From Streptomyces sp. APSN-46.1 (GTDB taxonomy: Bacteria > Actinomycetota > Actinomycetes > Streptomycetales > Streptomycetaceae): a DNA stretch of 64,000 bases. The notes under the pieces are model-generated. The model did not search any database. It was not told the origin of the DNA and worked only from the letters and a program-made list of their open reading frames with translations. This document shows, piece by piece, positions 25,896-37,107 of this stretch. Where the stretch lies: the NCBI RefSeq assembly GCF_022815725.1, contig NZ_JALGRF010000005.1, positions 229,301-293,300 of the forward strand, written 5' to 3'. Made by a program: the position numbers and the translations under genes. The stretch's first letter is position 1. Every line of letters starts with the position of its first letter.

Positions 25896-26039
25896 TTTCA
25901 CCCTCACGTGTGAGCCGGGTCACGTGACGTTTCCCGTTCGGACGCACCCGGCGCGCGGGCGTGTCGCAGCCGTTGGAGGGTGAGCGCAGAGAGCGCAGTC
26001 CGGGCCCGGCCGGCTGCCGCGGCCCCGAAGGCGATCTCC

Positions 26040-27317
26040 ATGCAGCAGACCCGCCACCGGATACGCAGATCGCACCGCACCTGCGCGTACATCGGCCTCA
26101 CCGCGCTGGCCCTCGGCGTCACGGCGACCGCGAGCACGGGGATATCCAGCCGCACCCACTCCGCGGCCGGGCCGGTGGCGACGACCGCCGAGTCCGCGCT
26201 CGCGCCCTGCCGGATCACCGGCACGATGGGCGTGCAGATGTCCGAGGGCCTGCCGACCCCGCCCGGGTACTCCCGCTCGACCGGCGAGGTCCGGGCGCTG
26301 AACCTGATGATCGACTTCCCGGACGCCAAGGGCGAGGGCACGGCCGCCGACCGACTGGCCGAATTCTTCCCGCAGACCTCCAACTGGTTCCGGACCAGCT
26401 CCTACGGGCGGCTGACCTACCGGGCCGAGGCCCCCATACGGGGCTGGCTGCGCATGCCGATGCCGTTCTCGGCGTACGCGATAGGGCGCGGGTCCCCGTA
26501 CGAGCCGGGCTACCGGCAACTCGTCGAGCACCTGGTCAAGGCCGCCGACTCCGAGGTGGACTTCAGCCGGTACGACCTGGTCAACGTCCTGGTCACGCCG
26601 AACGCCGGGCCGTCCGCGCTGGACACCGTCCTGTCGGTGACCTTCTCGGGGAACGGCGAGGCGCCGAGGGCCGACGGGGTGCCGCTCTCCAACACGTCCT
26701 TCATCTACAGCCGGCAGGACGACGGCTCCGGCTCCTACCGGGAGACCGGCTACCGGGTACTCCCCCACGAGAACGGGCACGTCTTCGGGCTGCCGGACCT
26801 GTACACCTCCGACGGGGGCGGCGCGGTCGGGCACTGGGACATCATGAGCGAGGACTGGGGCGCCAACAACGATCTGCTGGGCTGGCACAAGTGGAAGCTG
26901 GGCTGGCTGGACAGCACGCAGATCAGCTGCGCCGCGAAGTCGGGCGTCAGCGACCACACCCTGTCGCCGCTGGCGGTGGAGGGCGGCATGAAACTGGCCT
27001 TCATACCGCTGTCGGAGAGCTCCGGGTACGCGGTGGAGGTACGGACGCGGGCCGGGAACGACGACGCCGTGTGCAAACCCGGCGTGCTGATCTACAAGGT
27101 GGACTCCGAGGTGGACACCGGGCGCGGCCCGGTCGTCGTGTCGGACAGCACGAGAGCGAGCAGCGGCTGTACGCGGCGGCCCAATGTGCACGCGGATCTG
27201 TCGGACGCGCCGTTCAGGCCGGGTGAGACGTTCACCGACAAGAAGGCGGGCATCAGCGTCTCGGTCGTCGGAGAGCTGCGGAACGGGAGCTACCAGGTCC
27301 GGGTCACCCGGACCTGA
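26040..27317 (+). CDS. Secreted M6-family zinc metalloprotease
   Basis: The product is about 425 aa from ATG 26040; a GTG at 25980 would add 20 residues, and neither start has a well-placed ribosome site. A signal peptide (CAYIGLTALALGVTATAST) is present. The zinc motif HENGHVFGLPDLY fits HExxHxxGxxD, and a Met-turn WDIMSEDWG follows 20 residues later, as in InhA/M6 proteases. Four Cys lie in the mature chain. It is monocistronic, and the next plus-strand genes form the lanthipeptide cluster. Confidence 0.87.
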   Translation: MQQTRHRIRRSHRTCAYIGLTALALGVTATASTGISSRTHSAAGPVATTAESALAPCRITGTMGVQMSEGLPTPPGYSRSTGEVRALNLMIDFPDAKGEGTAADRLAEFFPQTSNWFRTSSYGRLTYRAEAPIRGWLRMPMPFSAYAIGRGSPYEPGYRQLVEHLVKAADSEVDFSRYDLVNVLVTPNAGPSALDTVLSVTFSGNGEAPRADGVPLSNTSFIYSRQDDGSGSYRETGYRVLPHENGHVFGLPDLYTSDGGGAVGHWDIMSEDWGANNDLLGWHKWKLGWLDSTQISCAAKSGVSDHTLSPLAVEGGMKLAFIPLSESSGYAVEVRTRAGNDDAVCKPGVLIYKVDSEVDTGRGPVVVSDSTRASSGCTRRPNVHADLSDAPFRPGETFTDKKAGISVSVVGELRNGSYQVRVTRT

Positions 27318-27373
27318 CGACGGGCCTGATCACGGGCCTGACGACGGGCCATCGCCGTAACGACGGGCCCTCG

Positions 27374-28324
27374 TCAGAAGCGGAGCGAGGCGGCCACCGG
27401 GAGGTGGTCGCTGGCCGTGGGCGGCAGGGTCCAGGCGGACACCGGTGTCAGGCCCCGGACCAGGATCTGATCGATCCGGGCCACGGGGAACGCGGCCGGC
27501 CAGCTGAAACCGAAGCCGGCGCCCGCCGCCTCCTGTGCCGAGCGCAGGCCGTTGCCGCTCAGCAGCGGGGACACCGCGTCGTCGCGGGTGGTGCTGTTGA
27601 GGTCGCCGAGCAGCAGGGTGCGGCCGGGCGGGCCGACGCGCACCTCCTCGGCGAGGCGCAGCGCGGCCGCGTTGCGGCGGTCGGCGGTGAACCCCGAGGC
27701 GCGCACGCGTACGGAGGGCAGGTGGGCCACGTAGACGGTGACGGGGCCGTTGGGGGTCAGGGCGGTGGCGCGCAGGGCGCGGGGCAGTGGCATGACCGAC
27801 AGCGGCCGGGTGTCGCTCAGCGGGTGGCGGCTCCACAGGCCGACGGTGCCGTGGACGTAGTGGTACGGGTAGCGCTCGGCGAGCACCCGCTCGTACGTGG
27901 CGACCGCGGGCTCCACGATCTCCTGGAGGGCGATGAGCTCGGCGCCCGAGGCGGCGAGGGCGCGGGCGGTGCCGGCCGGGTCGGGGTTCACGTCGTCGGC
28001 GTTGTGCGTGACGGCGGTGAGGTCGGCGGCGGCTCCGGTGGGCGCGCGGTGGTCGCCGACGAGGGTGGGGTCGAAGACGGCGGCCCAGGCGAGCGCGGGC
28101 AGCAGTACGGCGGTCAGTGCGATCCGGGACGGGCGCACCAGCGCGGCGGCGAGCAGCACCGGCACCGCCGCGCCGGTCCAGGGCAGCAGGGTCTGCGCGA
28201 GACTGCCGAGGTTCCCGGGCCGGTTGGGGATCCAGGCGTGCAGCAGCATCACCGCGGCCAGCCCCACGGCCACCGCGGCGGTGACGCGGCCGCGGCCCCC
28301 GTCGCGTATCACGTACCGGATCAT
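27374..28324 (-). CDS. Endonuclease/exonuclease/phosphatase (EEP) family protein with N-terminal membrane helices
   Basis: The 316-aa protein has three hydrophobic segments in the first 90 residues. The EEP domain follows: VTHNADDV, ELIALQEIVEP (catalytic Glu), LLLGDLNSTTRDD (GDxN) and the terminal SDHLPVAASL (SDH). The membrane anchor suggests the hydrolase domain faces outward, acting perhaps on nucleic acid or phospholipid head groups. It is convergent with the M6 protease. Confidence 0.85.
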   Translation of the reverse strand: MIRYVIRDGGRGRVTAAVAVGLAAVMLLHAWIPNRPGNLGSLAQTLLPWTGAAVPVLLAAALVRPSRIALTAVLLPALAWAAVFDPTLVGDHRAPTGAAADLTAVTHNADDVNPDPAGTARALAASGAELIALQEIVEPAVATYERVLAERYPYHYVHGTVGLWSRHPLSDTRPLSVMPLPRALRATALTPNGPVTVYVAHLPSVRVRASGFTADRRNAAALRLAEEVRVGPPGRTLLLGDLNSTTRDDAVSPLLSGNGLRSAQEAAGAGFGFSWPAAFPVARIDQILVRGLTPVSAWTLPPTASDHLPVAASLRF

Positions 28325-28408
28325 GCCCTGCTAGACGCCGCTGACCGGGGGTTTCGGTTCCCGGTGCCCGCACCGGGTTTCCCGCACGGCGCGCGGCAGC
28401 CCCCGCCG

Positions 28409-28473
28409 GGGCGTTGATCCGGCGTCGTTGATCCGGCGTCGATCCCGCGTCGAACGCACGTTGTTCCGGGCTT
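28409..28473 (+). promoter_or_regulatory. SARP-type heptamer array upstream of the lanthipeptide precursor
   Basis: Related heptamers lie at 28409 (GGGCGTT), 28420 (CGGCGTC), 28434 (CGGCGTC), 28445 (CCGCGTC), 28456 (GCACGTT) and more weakly 28467. They are spaced 11 bp apart, with one 14-bp step, and separated by GATC or GAAC tetramers. Direct repeats of 7-mers on an 11-bp pitch are the standard binding architecture of SARP regulators. The same motif recurs at 37023. The precursor start is about 83 bp downstream. Confidence 0.6.
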
Positions 28474-28555
28474 CGTAAGTTGGTCACAAGCCGCCCGGGA
28501 GAAGCCCGGAGGCCGCCCCCGGCAACGGGGGCGCACCGCATCCGAAGGAGTCGTC

Positions 28556-28681
28556 ATGACCAACGTCAACGAGCTGTTCGAGCTGGACATCATCGAGATC
28601 GCCGCCCCCGTCGAGGACGACCAGGCCGACGCCCAGGCCGCCACCGGCTCCTGGCCGTTCTACTGCCGGACCACCATCTGA
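28556..28681 (+). CDS. Class I lanthipeptide-type precursor peptide with FxLD-like leader and a single Cys
   Basis: ATG 28556 is preceded by GAAGGAG. The 41-aa peptide has MTNVNELFELDIIEIAAP at its N-terminus, where FELD matches the FxLD/FNLD-type recognition motif of LanB-dependent leaders. An acidic stretch and AATG follow, then the short C-terminus GSWPFYCRTTI. The probable core has one Cys, one Ser and Thr residues on both sides, enough for one thioether ring. It lies 84 bp upstream of lanB in the same direction. Canonical FxLD peptides are longer and contain several Cys, so this would be a divergent member. Cleavage site and ring topology are not evident. Confidence 0.75.
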   Translation: MTNVNELFELDIIEIAAPVEDDQADAQAATGSWPFYCRTTI

Positions 28682-28765
28682 CGGTCGGTCTGACAGAACC
28701 ACCAGTGAGGCGGCCCTCCCCCGGGCCGCCTCGCTTGTTCACCCGCACTCTCCTGGAGGATCCCC

Positions 28766-31700
28766 GTGGCGGCACCCGCTTCCCACCCGGGCGGTGACAC
28801 CCCCGATACGTCGACCTTCCGCTGCGCGGACACCCTGCTGTTCCGCGCCGCGCCCCGGGCGCCGGAGCCGCCCGGGGCCCGCGACGAGCCGGGCGAGCCC
28901 GGCGAGCCCGGCGACCAGGAGTCGGACCTGCGGGCCCACCTCCGTACCGCGGCGTCCGACGCCCGGCTCAGGGAGGCGGTCTCGCTGGCGAGCCCCTCCC
29001 TGAGCCGGACCCTCGACGCGGTGCTCGCGGGGGAACCGGTCCGCATCAAGCAACTGCGTCGCGCGGTCAGGGCATTGGCCCGCTACCGGTTGCGGATGTC
29101 CGGCCGGGTCACCCCCTTCGGCACCATGGCCGGGGTCGCCGCGATCGGCTTCGCCGAGGCGCCCAAGGTCGTCTGGGGCGAACGCCACCGCAAGGCGGCG
29201 CGGCCCGACATGGGCTGGCTGACCGAGGTGGTGGCCCGGCTGGAGCGGGAGCCCGCCGTGCTGCGGCGGCTCCGCGTCACCGCCAACGACCTGTGCTTCC
29301 GGCGCGGCGGCCGGCTGGTCGTCCCGTACGTCCCGGCCCCCGGTGCGGGTGTCCGCCCGGCCGCCCAGGAGGTCTCCGTCCGGGCGGGCGAGGTGGTGCT
29401 GCGCGTCGTCGAACGCGCGGCGCCGCCCGTGCGGTTCGCCGATCTGCTCACCGAACTCGTCGCCGCCTACCCCGGAGTCGCCGCCGCCACCGTGGAGCGG
29501 CTGCTCATCGACCTCATCGGCTCGGAGGTACTGCTGACGGAGCTGCGCCCGCCGCTGGACGGCCCGGATCCGCTCGGCCACGTACTGGTGCTGCTGGCAC
29601 CGCGCCCCACGGCGCGCCCCACGGCCGAACCGCTGCCCGCCCCCGTGGCCGAGGTCGTCACCGAACTCGCCTCGATCCACCGGGAGCTGGCCACGTACGC
29701 GGCGGCCCCGCTGGGTTCCGGCCTGGCGGCCCGGGACGCCGCGATTCGCCGGATGGCCGCGCTGCACCCGTCGGACCACCTCCTCCAGGTCGATCTGGGC
29801 CTCGACGTGGACGTCCGGCTGCCGCCCGCCGTGCGCGCCGAGGTGGAGCGGGCCGCCGAGGCGCTGTGGCGACTGGCCGCGGCCCGGCCGGGTCCGGCCC
29901 ATCTGCGCCAGTACCACGAGGACTTCCTGGAACGCTACGGCGCCGGGCGCGCCGTACCGCTGAAGGAGGTCCTCGATCCGGACACCGGCCTCGGCGGTCC
30001 GGCCGGGTACCGGCTGCCCGCCACCGCGCGGACCCTGCGCGCGACGCCCGCGGACCCCAAGGGGCCGGGGCCGAAGGACCAGGACCGGCTGCTGACCGAG
30101 CTGGCCCAGGAGGCGTCCGTCAACGGTGAGCGGGAGATCGTCCTGGACGACGCCCTGCTGGAGCGGCTCGCGGCGGACGGCGGGGAGGCGCCACCGCCAC
30201 CGTCCTTCGAGATCCTGGCGCAGCTGCTCGCCGACACCCCCGAGGCGCTGGCCGACGGTGACTTCCGGCTGGTCGTCACCGGCGGAGCGCGTACGGCCGG
30301 GGCGCACGCGGGGCGCTTCGGGTTCGTCCTGGGCGACGACGACGCACACGTCACCGAGCTGGTGCGGCAGGTGCCCGCGGCCGCGCCGGGTGCCGTCACC
30401 GCGCAGATGCGGTTCCCGCCGCCGCGCGGCGAGACCGCCAACGTGGCGCTGGTCCCGCGCCGCCTGGAGCACACGATCACGCTCGGCGCGTTCGCCGACC
30501 GCAGCGACGGCGCCGCCCGTACCGGCGGCACGGGCGGCACCGACCTCGGCGTGTCCGACCTGGCCGTCGTCGCCGACGTGCACCGGCTCGCGGTGGTCGC
30601 GCCCCGGCTCGGCCGCGAGGTCGTGCCGGTCGTCCCCAGCATGCTCGCGACGGTGTGGCACGCGCCGAACGCGGCCCGTTTCCTGCACGAGGTGAGCGAG
30701 AACGGCCTGCCGGCCTGGCCGCGCTGGCGCTGGGGGGCCGCGGACACCCTGCCGTACCTGCCCAGGGTCCGGCGCGGGCGCACCGTGCTCACCCTGGCGC
30801 GCTGGCGCCCGACGGATCCGGCGCTCCAGGACCGGGCCACCGCCCCGGACGACTGGGAGCGGCGCTTCGACGCCTGGCGCTCCCGCTGGCGGGTGCCCGA
30901 CCTGGTGGAGAGCGTCAACGGGGACAACCGCATCGCCCTCGACCTGCGGCGCCCCTTCCACCGCGCGCTGCTGCGGGACGAATGGCTGCGCCGCCCGGGC
31001 GGCGTGGTCCAGGAGCTTCCGACGAGCTGCGGTCACGGTTCCGGCTGGCTGGCCGACGGTCCCTCGGAGCCGTCCGGCCGGGTCAACGAGATCGCCTTCC
31101 CGCTGATCCGGGCGGACCGGCAGACCGGCGGCCTGCCGTCGCCGGGCAGCCAGGTGCGGCCCATGTCCATGCCCAAGTCCATGCCGATGCCCACGCCCAC
31201 GCCCACGCCCACGCCCATGCTCATGTCGATGCCCGTCCCCGAGCCACGCCGCGTGCGCACCGCCCACGGCCCCGGCTCGCAGTGGCTGTACGCCAAGGTG
31301 TACTGCTCGGCCGAGCGCCAGGACGAGATCCTCGCCCAGTGGCTGCCCCGGCTGCTGGCGGGTCTGCCCGGCGCCGTCGACCGCTGGTTCTACCTCCGCT
31401 ATCGCGACCCGGACGCCCATCTGCGGCTGCGCTTCCACGGCGACCCCGCCGAGCTCTCCGGGTCCCTGTTGCCCCGGCTGGGCGCCTGGTCCGACCGGCT
31501 CGCCGCCGAAGGCCTCGGGGGCAGGCTCGTCCTGGACACCTACGAGCCCGAACTCGAACGCTACGGAGGACCCGCCGCTGCGACCGCCGCCGAACGGGCC
31601 TTCCAGGCGGACAGCATCGCCTGCCTCGCACAGGCCGAACTGCTTGACAAGGGCGAACTGGCGCTGGACCGGACCGTGTTGACGGCGCTCGGGCACGTCG

Positions 31701-32086
31701 ATCTGGCCTGCCGCGTCGCCGGCACCCCGGAAGGCGTCCGGCACCTGATCGACCGTCCGGCGCACCCGGGGGCCGCCGAACCCTCCCGCGCCGCCAAAGA
31801 CCTGGCACGGGAGCTGATCGACCCGCTCGGCGACTGGGAGCAGCTGCGCGGCCTGCCCGGCGGCCCGGCGCTGCTGGCCTGCTGGGAGCGGCGCGCCCCC
31901 GCCCTGTCCGCGTACGGGAGGCTGCTGCGCGAACTGGGGGCGGCCGGTTTCGGCCCGTTGGACGCGCTTCTGCACATGCATCACAACCGGCTCACCGGCA
32001 TCGACCGTCCCGCGGAGGAACGCTCCTTCGCCCTGGCCGCGGTGGCCCTGCGCAGCCGCCTCGTCCGTGCGCGGGCGGGCCGGTGA
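28766..32086 (+). CDS. lanB: Full-length lantibiotic dehydratase (LanB)
   Basis: The protein has 1106 aa and starts at GTG 28766 with CTGGAGGA upstream. The N-terminal glutamylation domain (about residues 1-790) has the family patterns YRLRMSGRVTPFGTMAGVA and, later, RVPDLVESVNGDNRIALDL. The C-terminal SpaB_C elimination domain (about 830-1100) begins QWLYAKVYCSAERQDEIL and contains RWFYLRYRDPDAHLRLRFHG. Both halves are in one chain, as in NisB, and not split as in thiopeptide systems. A Met/Pro/Thr microsatellite insert (about residues 799-824) sits exactly in the interdomain linker. It should convert Ser/Thr of the precursor to Dha/Dhb using glutamyl-tRNA. The stop overlaps the next GTG (GTGA). 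Confidence 0.93.
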   Translation: MAAPASHPGGDTPDTSTFRCADTLLFRAAPRAPEPPGARDEPGEPGEPGDQESDLRAHLRTAASDARLREAVSLASPSLSRTLDAVLAGEPVRIKQLRRAVRALARYRLRMSGRVTPFGTMAGVAAIGFAEAPKVVWGERHRKAARPDMGWLTEVVARLEREPAVLRRLRVTANDLCFRRGGRLVVPYVPAPGAGVRPAAQEVSVRAGEVVLRVVERAAPPVRFADLLTELVAAYPGVAAATVERLLIDLIGSEVLLTELRPPLDGPDPLGHVLVLLAPRPTARPTAEPLPAPVAEVVTELASIHRELATYAAAPLGSGLAARDAAIRRMAALHPSDHLLQVDLGLDVDVRLPPAVRAEVERAAEALWRLAAARPGPAHLRQYHEDFLERYGAGRAVPLKEVLDPDTGLGGPAGYRLPATARTLRATPADPKGPGPKDQDRLLTELAQEASVNGEREIVLDDALLERLAADGGEAPPPPSFEILAQLLADTPEALADGDFRLVVTGGARTAGAHAGRFGFVLGDDDAHVTELVRQVPAAAPGAVTAQMRFPPPRGETANVALVPRRLEHTITLGAFADRSDGAARTGGTGGTDLGVSDLAVVADVHRLAVVAPRLGREVVPVVPSMLATVWHAPNAARFLHEVSENGLPAWPRWRWGAADTLPYLPRVRRGRTVLTLARWRPTDPALQDRATAPDDWERRFDAWRSRWRVPDLVESVNGDNRIALDLRRPFHRALLRDEWLRRPGGVVQELPTSCGHGSGWLADGPSEPSGRVNEIAFPLIRADRQTGGLPSPGSQVRPMSMPKSMPMPTPTPTPTPMLMSMPVPEPRRVRTAHGPGSQWLYAKVYCSAERQDEILAQWLPRLLAGLPGAVDRWFYLRYRDPDAHLRLRFHGDPAELSGSLLPRLGAWSDRLAAEGLGGRLVLDTYEPELERYGGPAAATAAERAFQADSIACLAQAELLDKGELALDRTVLTALGHVDLACRVAGTPEGVRHLIDRPAHPGAAEPSRAAKDLARELIDPLGDWEQLRGLPGGPALLACWERRAPALSAYGRLLRELGAAGFGPLDALLHMHHNRLTGIDRPAEERSFALAAVALRSRLVRARAGR
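31161..31236 (+). repeat. Microsatellite encoding a Met/Pro/Thr insert in LanB
   Basis: Runs of CCCATG and CCCACG hexamer-like units encode MSMPKSMPMPTPTPTPTPML at the junction of the two LanB domains. The reading frame is kept. Confidence 0.8.
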
Positions 32087-32370
32087 GCCCTGTGAACCCG
32101 GTGCACCCGGTGCGGGCGCGGGAGAACGAGCTGCGCGAGCGGGCCGCCCACACCGTGGCGACCGTCGCGCGCCGCCTCGCCGACCCCGGGACCCACCAGA
32201 CCCCGGCCCCGGCCACCGTCCCGCCCACAGCCTCCGCCCGCCTCGACCGTGCGCGGGAGGGCCGGTGAGCCCTGTGAACCCGGTGCACCCGGTGCGGGCG
32301 CGGGAGAACGAGCTGCGCGAGCGGGCCGCCCACACCGTGGCGACCGTCGCGCGCCGCCTCGCGGACCCCG
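32067..32370 (+). repeat. Tandem duplication across the lanB-lanC junction (182-bp period)
   Basis: A block from GTGCGCGGGCGGGCCGGTGA onward starts at 32067 and again, nearly identical over about 120 bp, at 32249. It contains the lanB stop/lanC start overlap and the first about 36 codons of lanC. The near identity, with only a few substitutions, points to a recent event. Confidence 0.9.
32083..32268 (+). other. 61-codon ORF created by the lanC 5' duplication
   Basis: GTG 32083 overlaps the lanB stop and opens a 61-aa frame. Its first 36 residues are identical to the LanC N-terminus (SPVNPVHPVRARENELRERA). It then diverges and stops at TGA 32266-32268, which in turn overlaps the GTG start of lanC. 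If translated it would be a coupling ORF between lanB and lanC carrying a copy of the LanC N-terminal helix. It may equally be a non-functional by-product. Confidence 0.55.
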
Positions 32371-33623
32371 GGGCCATGCCGGCCCCGGCCCCGGCCTCCG
32401 CCTCAGCGCGGGACGCGTCCGTCTTCCACGCCGCGAGCCTCAGTGACGGCGCGCCGGGCATCGCGCTGCTCCACGCCGAACTCGCGCACACCGATCCGGC
32501 GCACCGTGCCACCGCCCACCGCTGGATACGCCACGCCGCCTCGCTCGCCCGGCTGGCGACGGCCCCCGGACCGCAGGGGCTGTACGGCCCCCTGGCCGCG
32601 CTGTCGTTCGCCCTGCACCGGGCGGCGGACGGCCCGGACGGGCAGCGCGCGGCCCGGGCCCACCTCGGGGGCCTGGTCGCCGACGTGGCGGGCGCCCGGG
32701 CCGAGCGCGAGGAACAACGCCTCGACGGGAACCTCGGCTGCACCACCTTCACCGCGTACGACGTGATCAGCGGGCAGGCCGGACTCGGCGCGCACCTGCT
32801 GGAACTCGGCCGCCCCGCCGAAGCCGCCGTCACGCGGCTGCTGAGGGCGCTGACGTCGCTCACCCGGCCGGTGCGCGCGGACAACAGGGTGCTGCCCGGC
32901 TGGTGGGTGGCGCTCGACGGAGCCGCGTACCGACCGGTGGTCCCGTCGGCGGGCCACGCCAACCTGGGCATGGCCCACGGAGTGCCCGGCCCGCTCGCGC
33001 TGCTGGCCCTGGCGTGGAGCCAGGGGGTACGCGTGCCCGGCCAGCGGGCCGCGATCACCGAGCTCGCCGAGTGGCTCCTCGCGCAGCGCCAGACTGACTC
33101 CGAGGGCCCCTGGTGGCCCGGCCAGCTGTCCCTGGGCCCCTCGCGGCAGCGGCCCGGACGGCCCTCCTGGTGCTACGGCACCCCGGGCATCGCCCGCGCC
33201 CTCCAACTGGCGGGCCTGGCCCTGGGCGTGTCCCGCTGGCAGGAGGCCGCGGTCGTGGCGCTGCGCTCCGCGCTGACCCGCGCCGAGGCGGGCGAGGCGG
33301 GCGACGCGGGCGAGGCGGAGCCGCCGGCCGAGGCCGGGCTCTGCCACGGGCTGGCCGGGCTGCTCCAGATCACTTGGCGCGTGGCCCGCGACAGCGGCGA
33401 TCCCCGACTCGCCGGGCACCTCCCGGGGCTGGCCGCCCGCCTGCTGGACCTCGCCGACGAGGACGCGCCGTTCGGCTTCGCCACCGCCCCGGGGGAACGC
33501 CCGCCCGAGGAGCACCCGGGCGGCTTCCTCACCGGCGCGGCCGGGGCCGCACTCGCCCTCCACACCTTCGCCTCGGACACCGCACCCGCCACCCGCTGGG
33601 ACCGCGCGCTGCTACTGGCCTGA
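32265..33623 (+). CDS. lanC: Lanthionine synthetase C-family cyclase (LanC)
   Basis: GTG 32265 gives 452 aa. The zinc ligands are visible: Cys in RPSWCYGTPGIARAL and Cys-His in AGLCHGLAGLLQ. The catalytic-base region NLGMAHGVPGPLALLAL has the conserved His. Further GxxG repeats of the alpha/alpha barrel are present (SDGAPGIALLHAEL, GFLTGAAGAALAL). It should add the precursor Cys thiol to Dha/Dhb. The start region is duplicated upstream, and the in-frame GTG codons at 32265 and 32274 are both usable. Confidence 0.92.
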   Translation: MSPVNPVHPVRARENELRERAAHTVATVARRLADPGAMPAPAPASASARDASVFHAASLSDGAPGIALLHAELAHTDPAHRATAHRWIRHAASLARLATAPGPQGLYGPLAALSFALHRAADGPDGQRAARAHLGGLVADVAGARAEREEQRLDGNLGCTTFTAYDVISGQAGLGAHLLELGRPAEAAVTRLLRALTSLTRPVRADNRVLPGWWVALDGAAYRPVVPSAGHANLGMAHGVPGPLALLALAWSQGVRVPGQRAAITELAEWLLAQRQTDSEGPWWPGQLSLGPSRQRPGRPSWCYGTPGIARALQLAGLALGVSRWQEAAVVALRSALTRAEAGEAGDAGEAEPPAEAGLCHGLAGLLQITWRVARDSGDPRLAGHLPGLAARLLDLADEDAPFGFATAPGERPPEEHPGGFLTGAAGAALALHTFASDTAPATRWDRALLLA

Positions 33624-33649
33624 GCCGCGCCCGCGCCACCCGCCCTACT

Positions 33650-33810
<161 letters not shown>

Positions 33811-33919
33811 CGACCCGCCCGGGCCGCCCGGCTGGCCCGCCCGCCCGGCCCGGCCGACACCGATCACGTACCCGACGTACCCCGACGTACCGACGTACCC
33901 GACAGAGAGAAGAGACCCC

Positions 33920-34872
33920 ATGCACCGGGAGGAACTCACCCGCTGGGTGGGAGACACGGACGCCTTCCTCGACCGCCACTGGCGGACCGCGCCGGCCGTC
34001 TTCCGGCCCGGTCCCGGCGCCGGACCGGCCGCTCCGCTCAGCCTGGAGGAGATCGACACCGCCGTGGCGGGCGGGCTGCTGCGCGTGCCCCACCTCGAAA
34101 TCGCGCGCGCGGGCGACCCGGTGCACTCCGCCCGCTACACCCGGGCCCGCACCGTCGCGGGGGTGACCACCCCCGGGTACGCCGACCCGGACCGCGTACG
34201 GGAGCTGCTCGCCGAGGGCGCCACCCTCGTGCTGCGCAACGTCGAGCACTGGCACCCGGCGACCCGGGCGCTGACCCACGCCCTGGAGGCCGAACTCGGG
34301 CGCCGCGTCGAGGCGTTCTTCTTCGTCACCCCGCCGGGGGCGCAGGGCCTCGACCTGCACCGCGACGACGCCGACGTGCTGCTGCTCCAGGGCACCGGCA
34401 GCAAGCGCTGGACGGTGCGCGGTGGTCCCGCCGGTCCCGACTGGGGGCCGGGCGAGGTCGCCGACGGCGGCCCGGCCCTGCTGGCGGACACCCTGTGTGC
34501 CGGGGAGGTGCTCTACATCCCCCGGGGCTTCGCCCACGAGGCGGTGGGCGGTGAGGGGCTCTCCTCCCACCTCTCGCTCACGATCCGGGAGGTGGGAGCC
34601 CAACAGCTGTTCGCCTCCCTGCAGCGCCTGCTGCTGGACTCGCTGCCGCTGCCGGCCCGCCCGCTGGACGACGCCGCCCTGCACGCGGCCGCCGAACTGC
34701 TGCTGGACCGGTTCCGGACCCGGCTTCCGGAACTGACCCCCGCGTCCCTGGTGGAGCACGCCCGCCTCGCGCAGCTCGCCGAGGGTACGGTCCCCGGACT
34801 CGGCGGGAACCCGGGCATCGCGGCGCTGGCCGCACGGCTCGGCACCCCGCGCGACCCGGCGGCGAGCGCCGC

Positions 34873-34876
<4 letters not shown>
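33920..34876 (+). CDS. JmjC/cupin-type (RoxA-like) 2-oxoglutarate/Fe(II) oxygenase
   Basis: The 318-aa protein has the JmjC core in its middle. It has the HxD iron ligands in GLDLHRDDADVLLLQ (about residue 150), a Lys in GTGSKRWTV suited to 2-oxoglutarate, and the distal His in YIPRGFAHEAV. A helical C-terminus resembles the YcfD/ROX ribosomal-oxygenase winged-helix end. In this cluster it is a likely tailoring hydroxylase of the peptide; Arg hydroxylation, known for YcfD, is conceivable since the core has one Arg. It overlaps the exporter by 4 bp (GTGA). Confidence 0.8.
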
Positions 34877-37011
<2,135 letters not shown>

Positions 37012-37022
37012 CCGGCATCTTC

Positions 37023-37044
37023 CGACGTTGATCCGACGTTGATC
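37023..37044 (+). promoter_or_regulatory. SARP-type direct repeat upstream of the 67-aa secreted peptide gene
   Basis: CGACGTT-GATC occurs twice in perfect tandem (37023 and 37034), an 11-bp pitch, matching the array in front of the lanthipeptide precursor. A CATAAT -10-like hexamer lies at 37065-37070. Confidence 0.6.
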
Positions 37045-37107
37045 GGAAATAGAACGGTCCTTCACATAATGATCCCGACCACGCTCTTCCAGCGAAGGAC
37101 TGACGCC

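Noticed and set aside
28739..33058. A 1439-codon minus-strand frame opposite lanB/lanC
   Set aside because: Its translation is a His/Gln/Gly/Arg-rich shadow; the plus strand carries clear LanB and LanC motifs and ribosome sites.
32067..33623. LanC starting at 32067 with an extra 66 residues
   Set aside because: The extra residues are the wrong-frame reading of the duplicated junction; the coupled GTG at 32265 explains the gene start.
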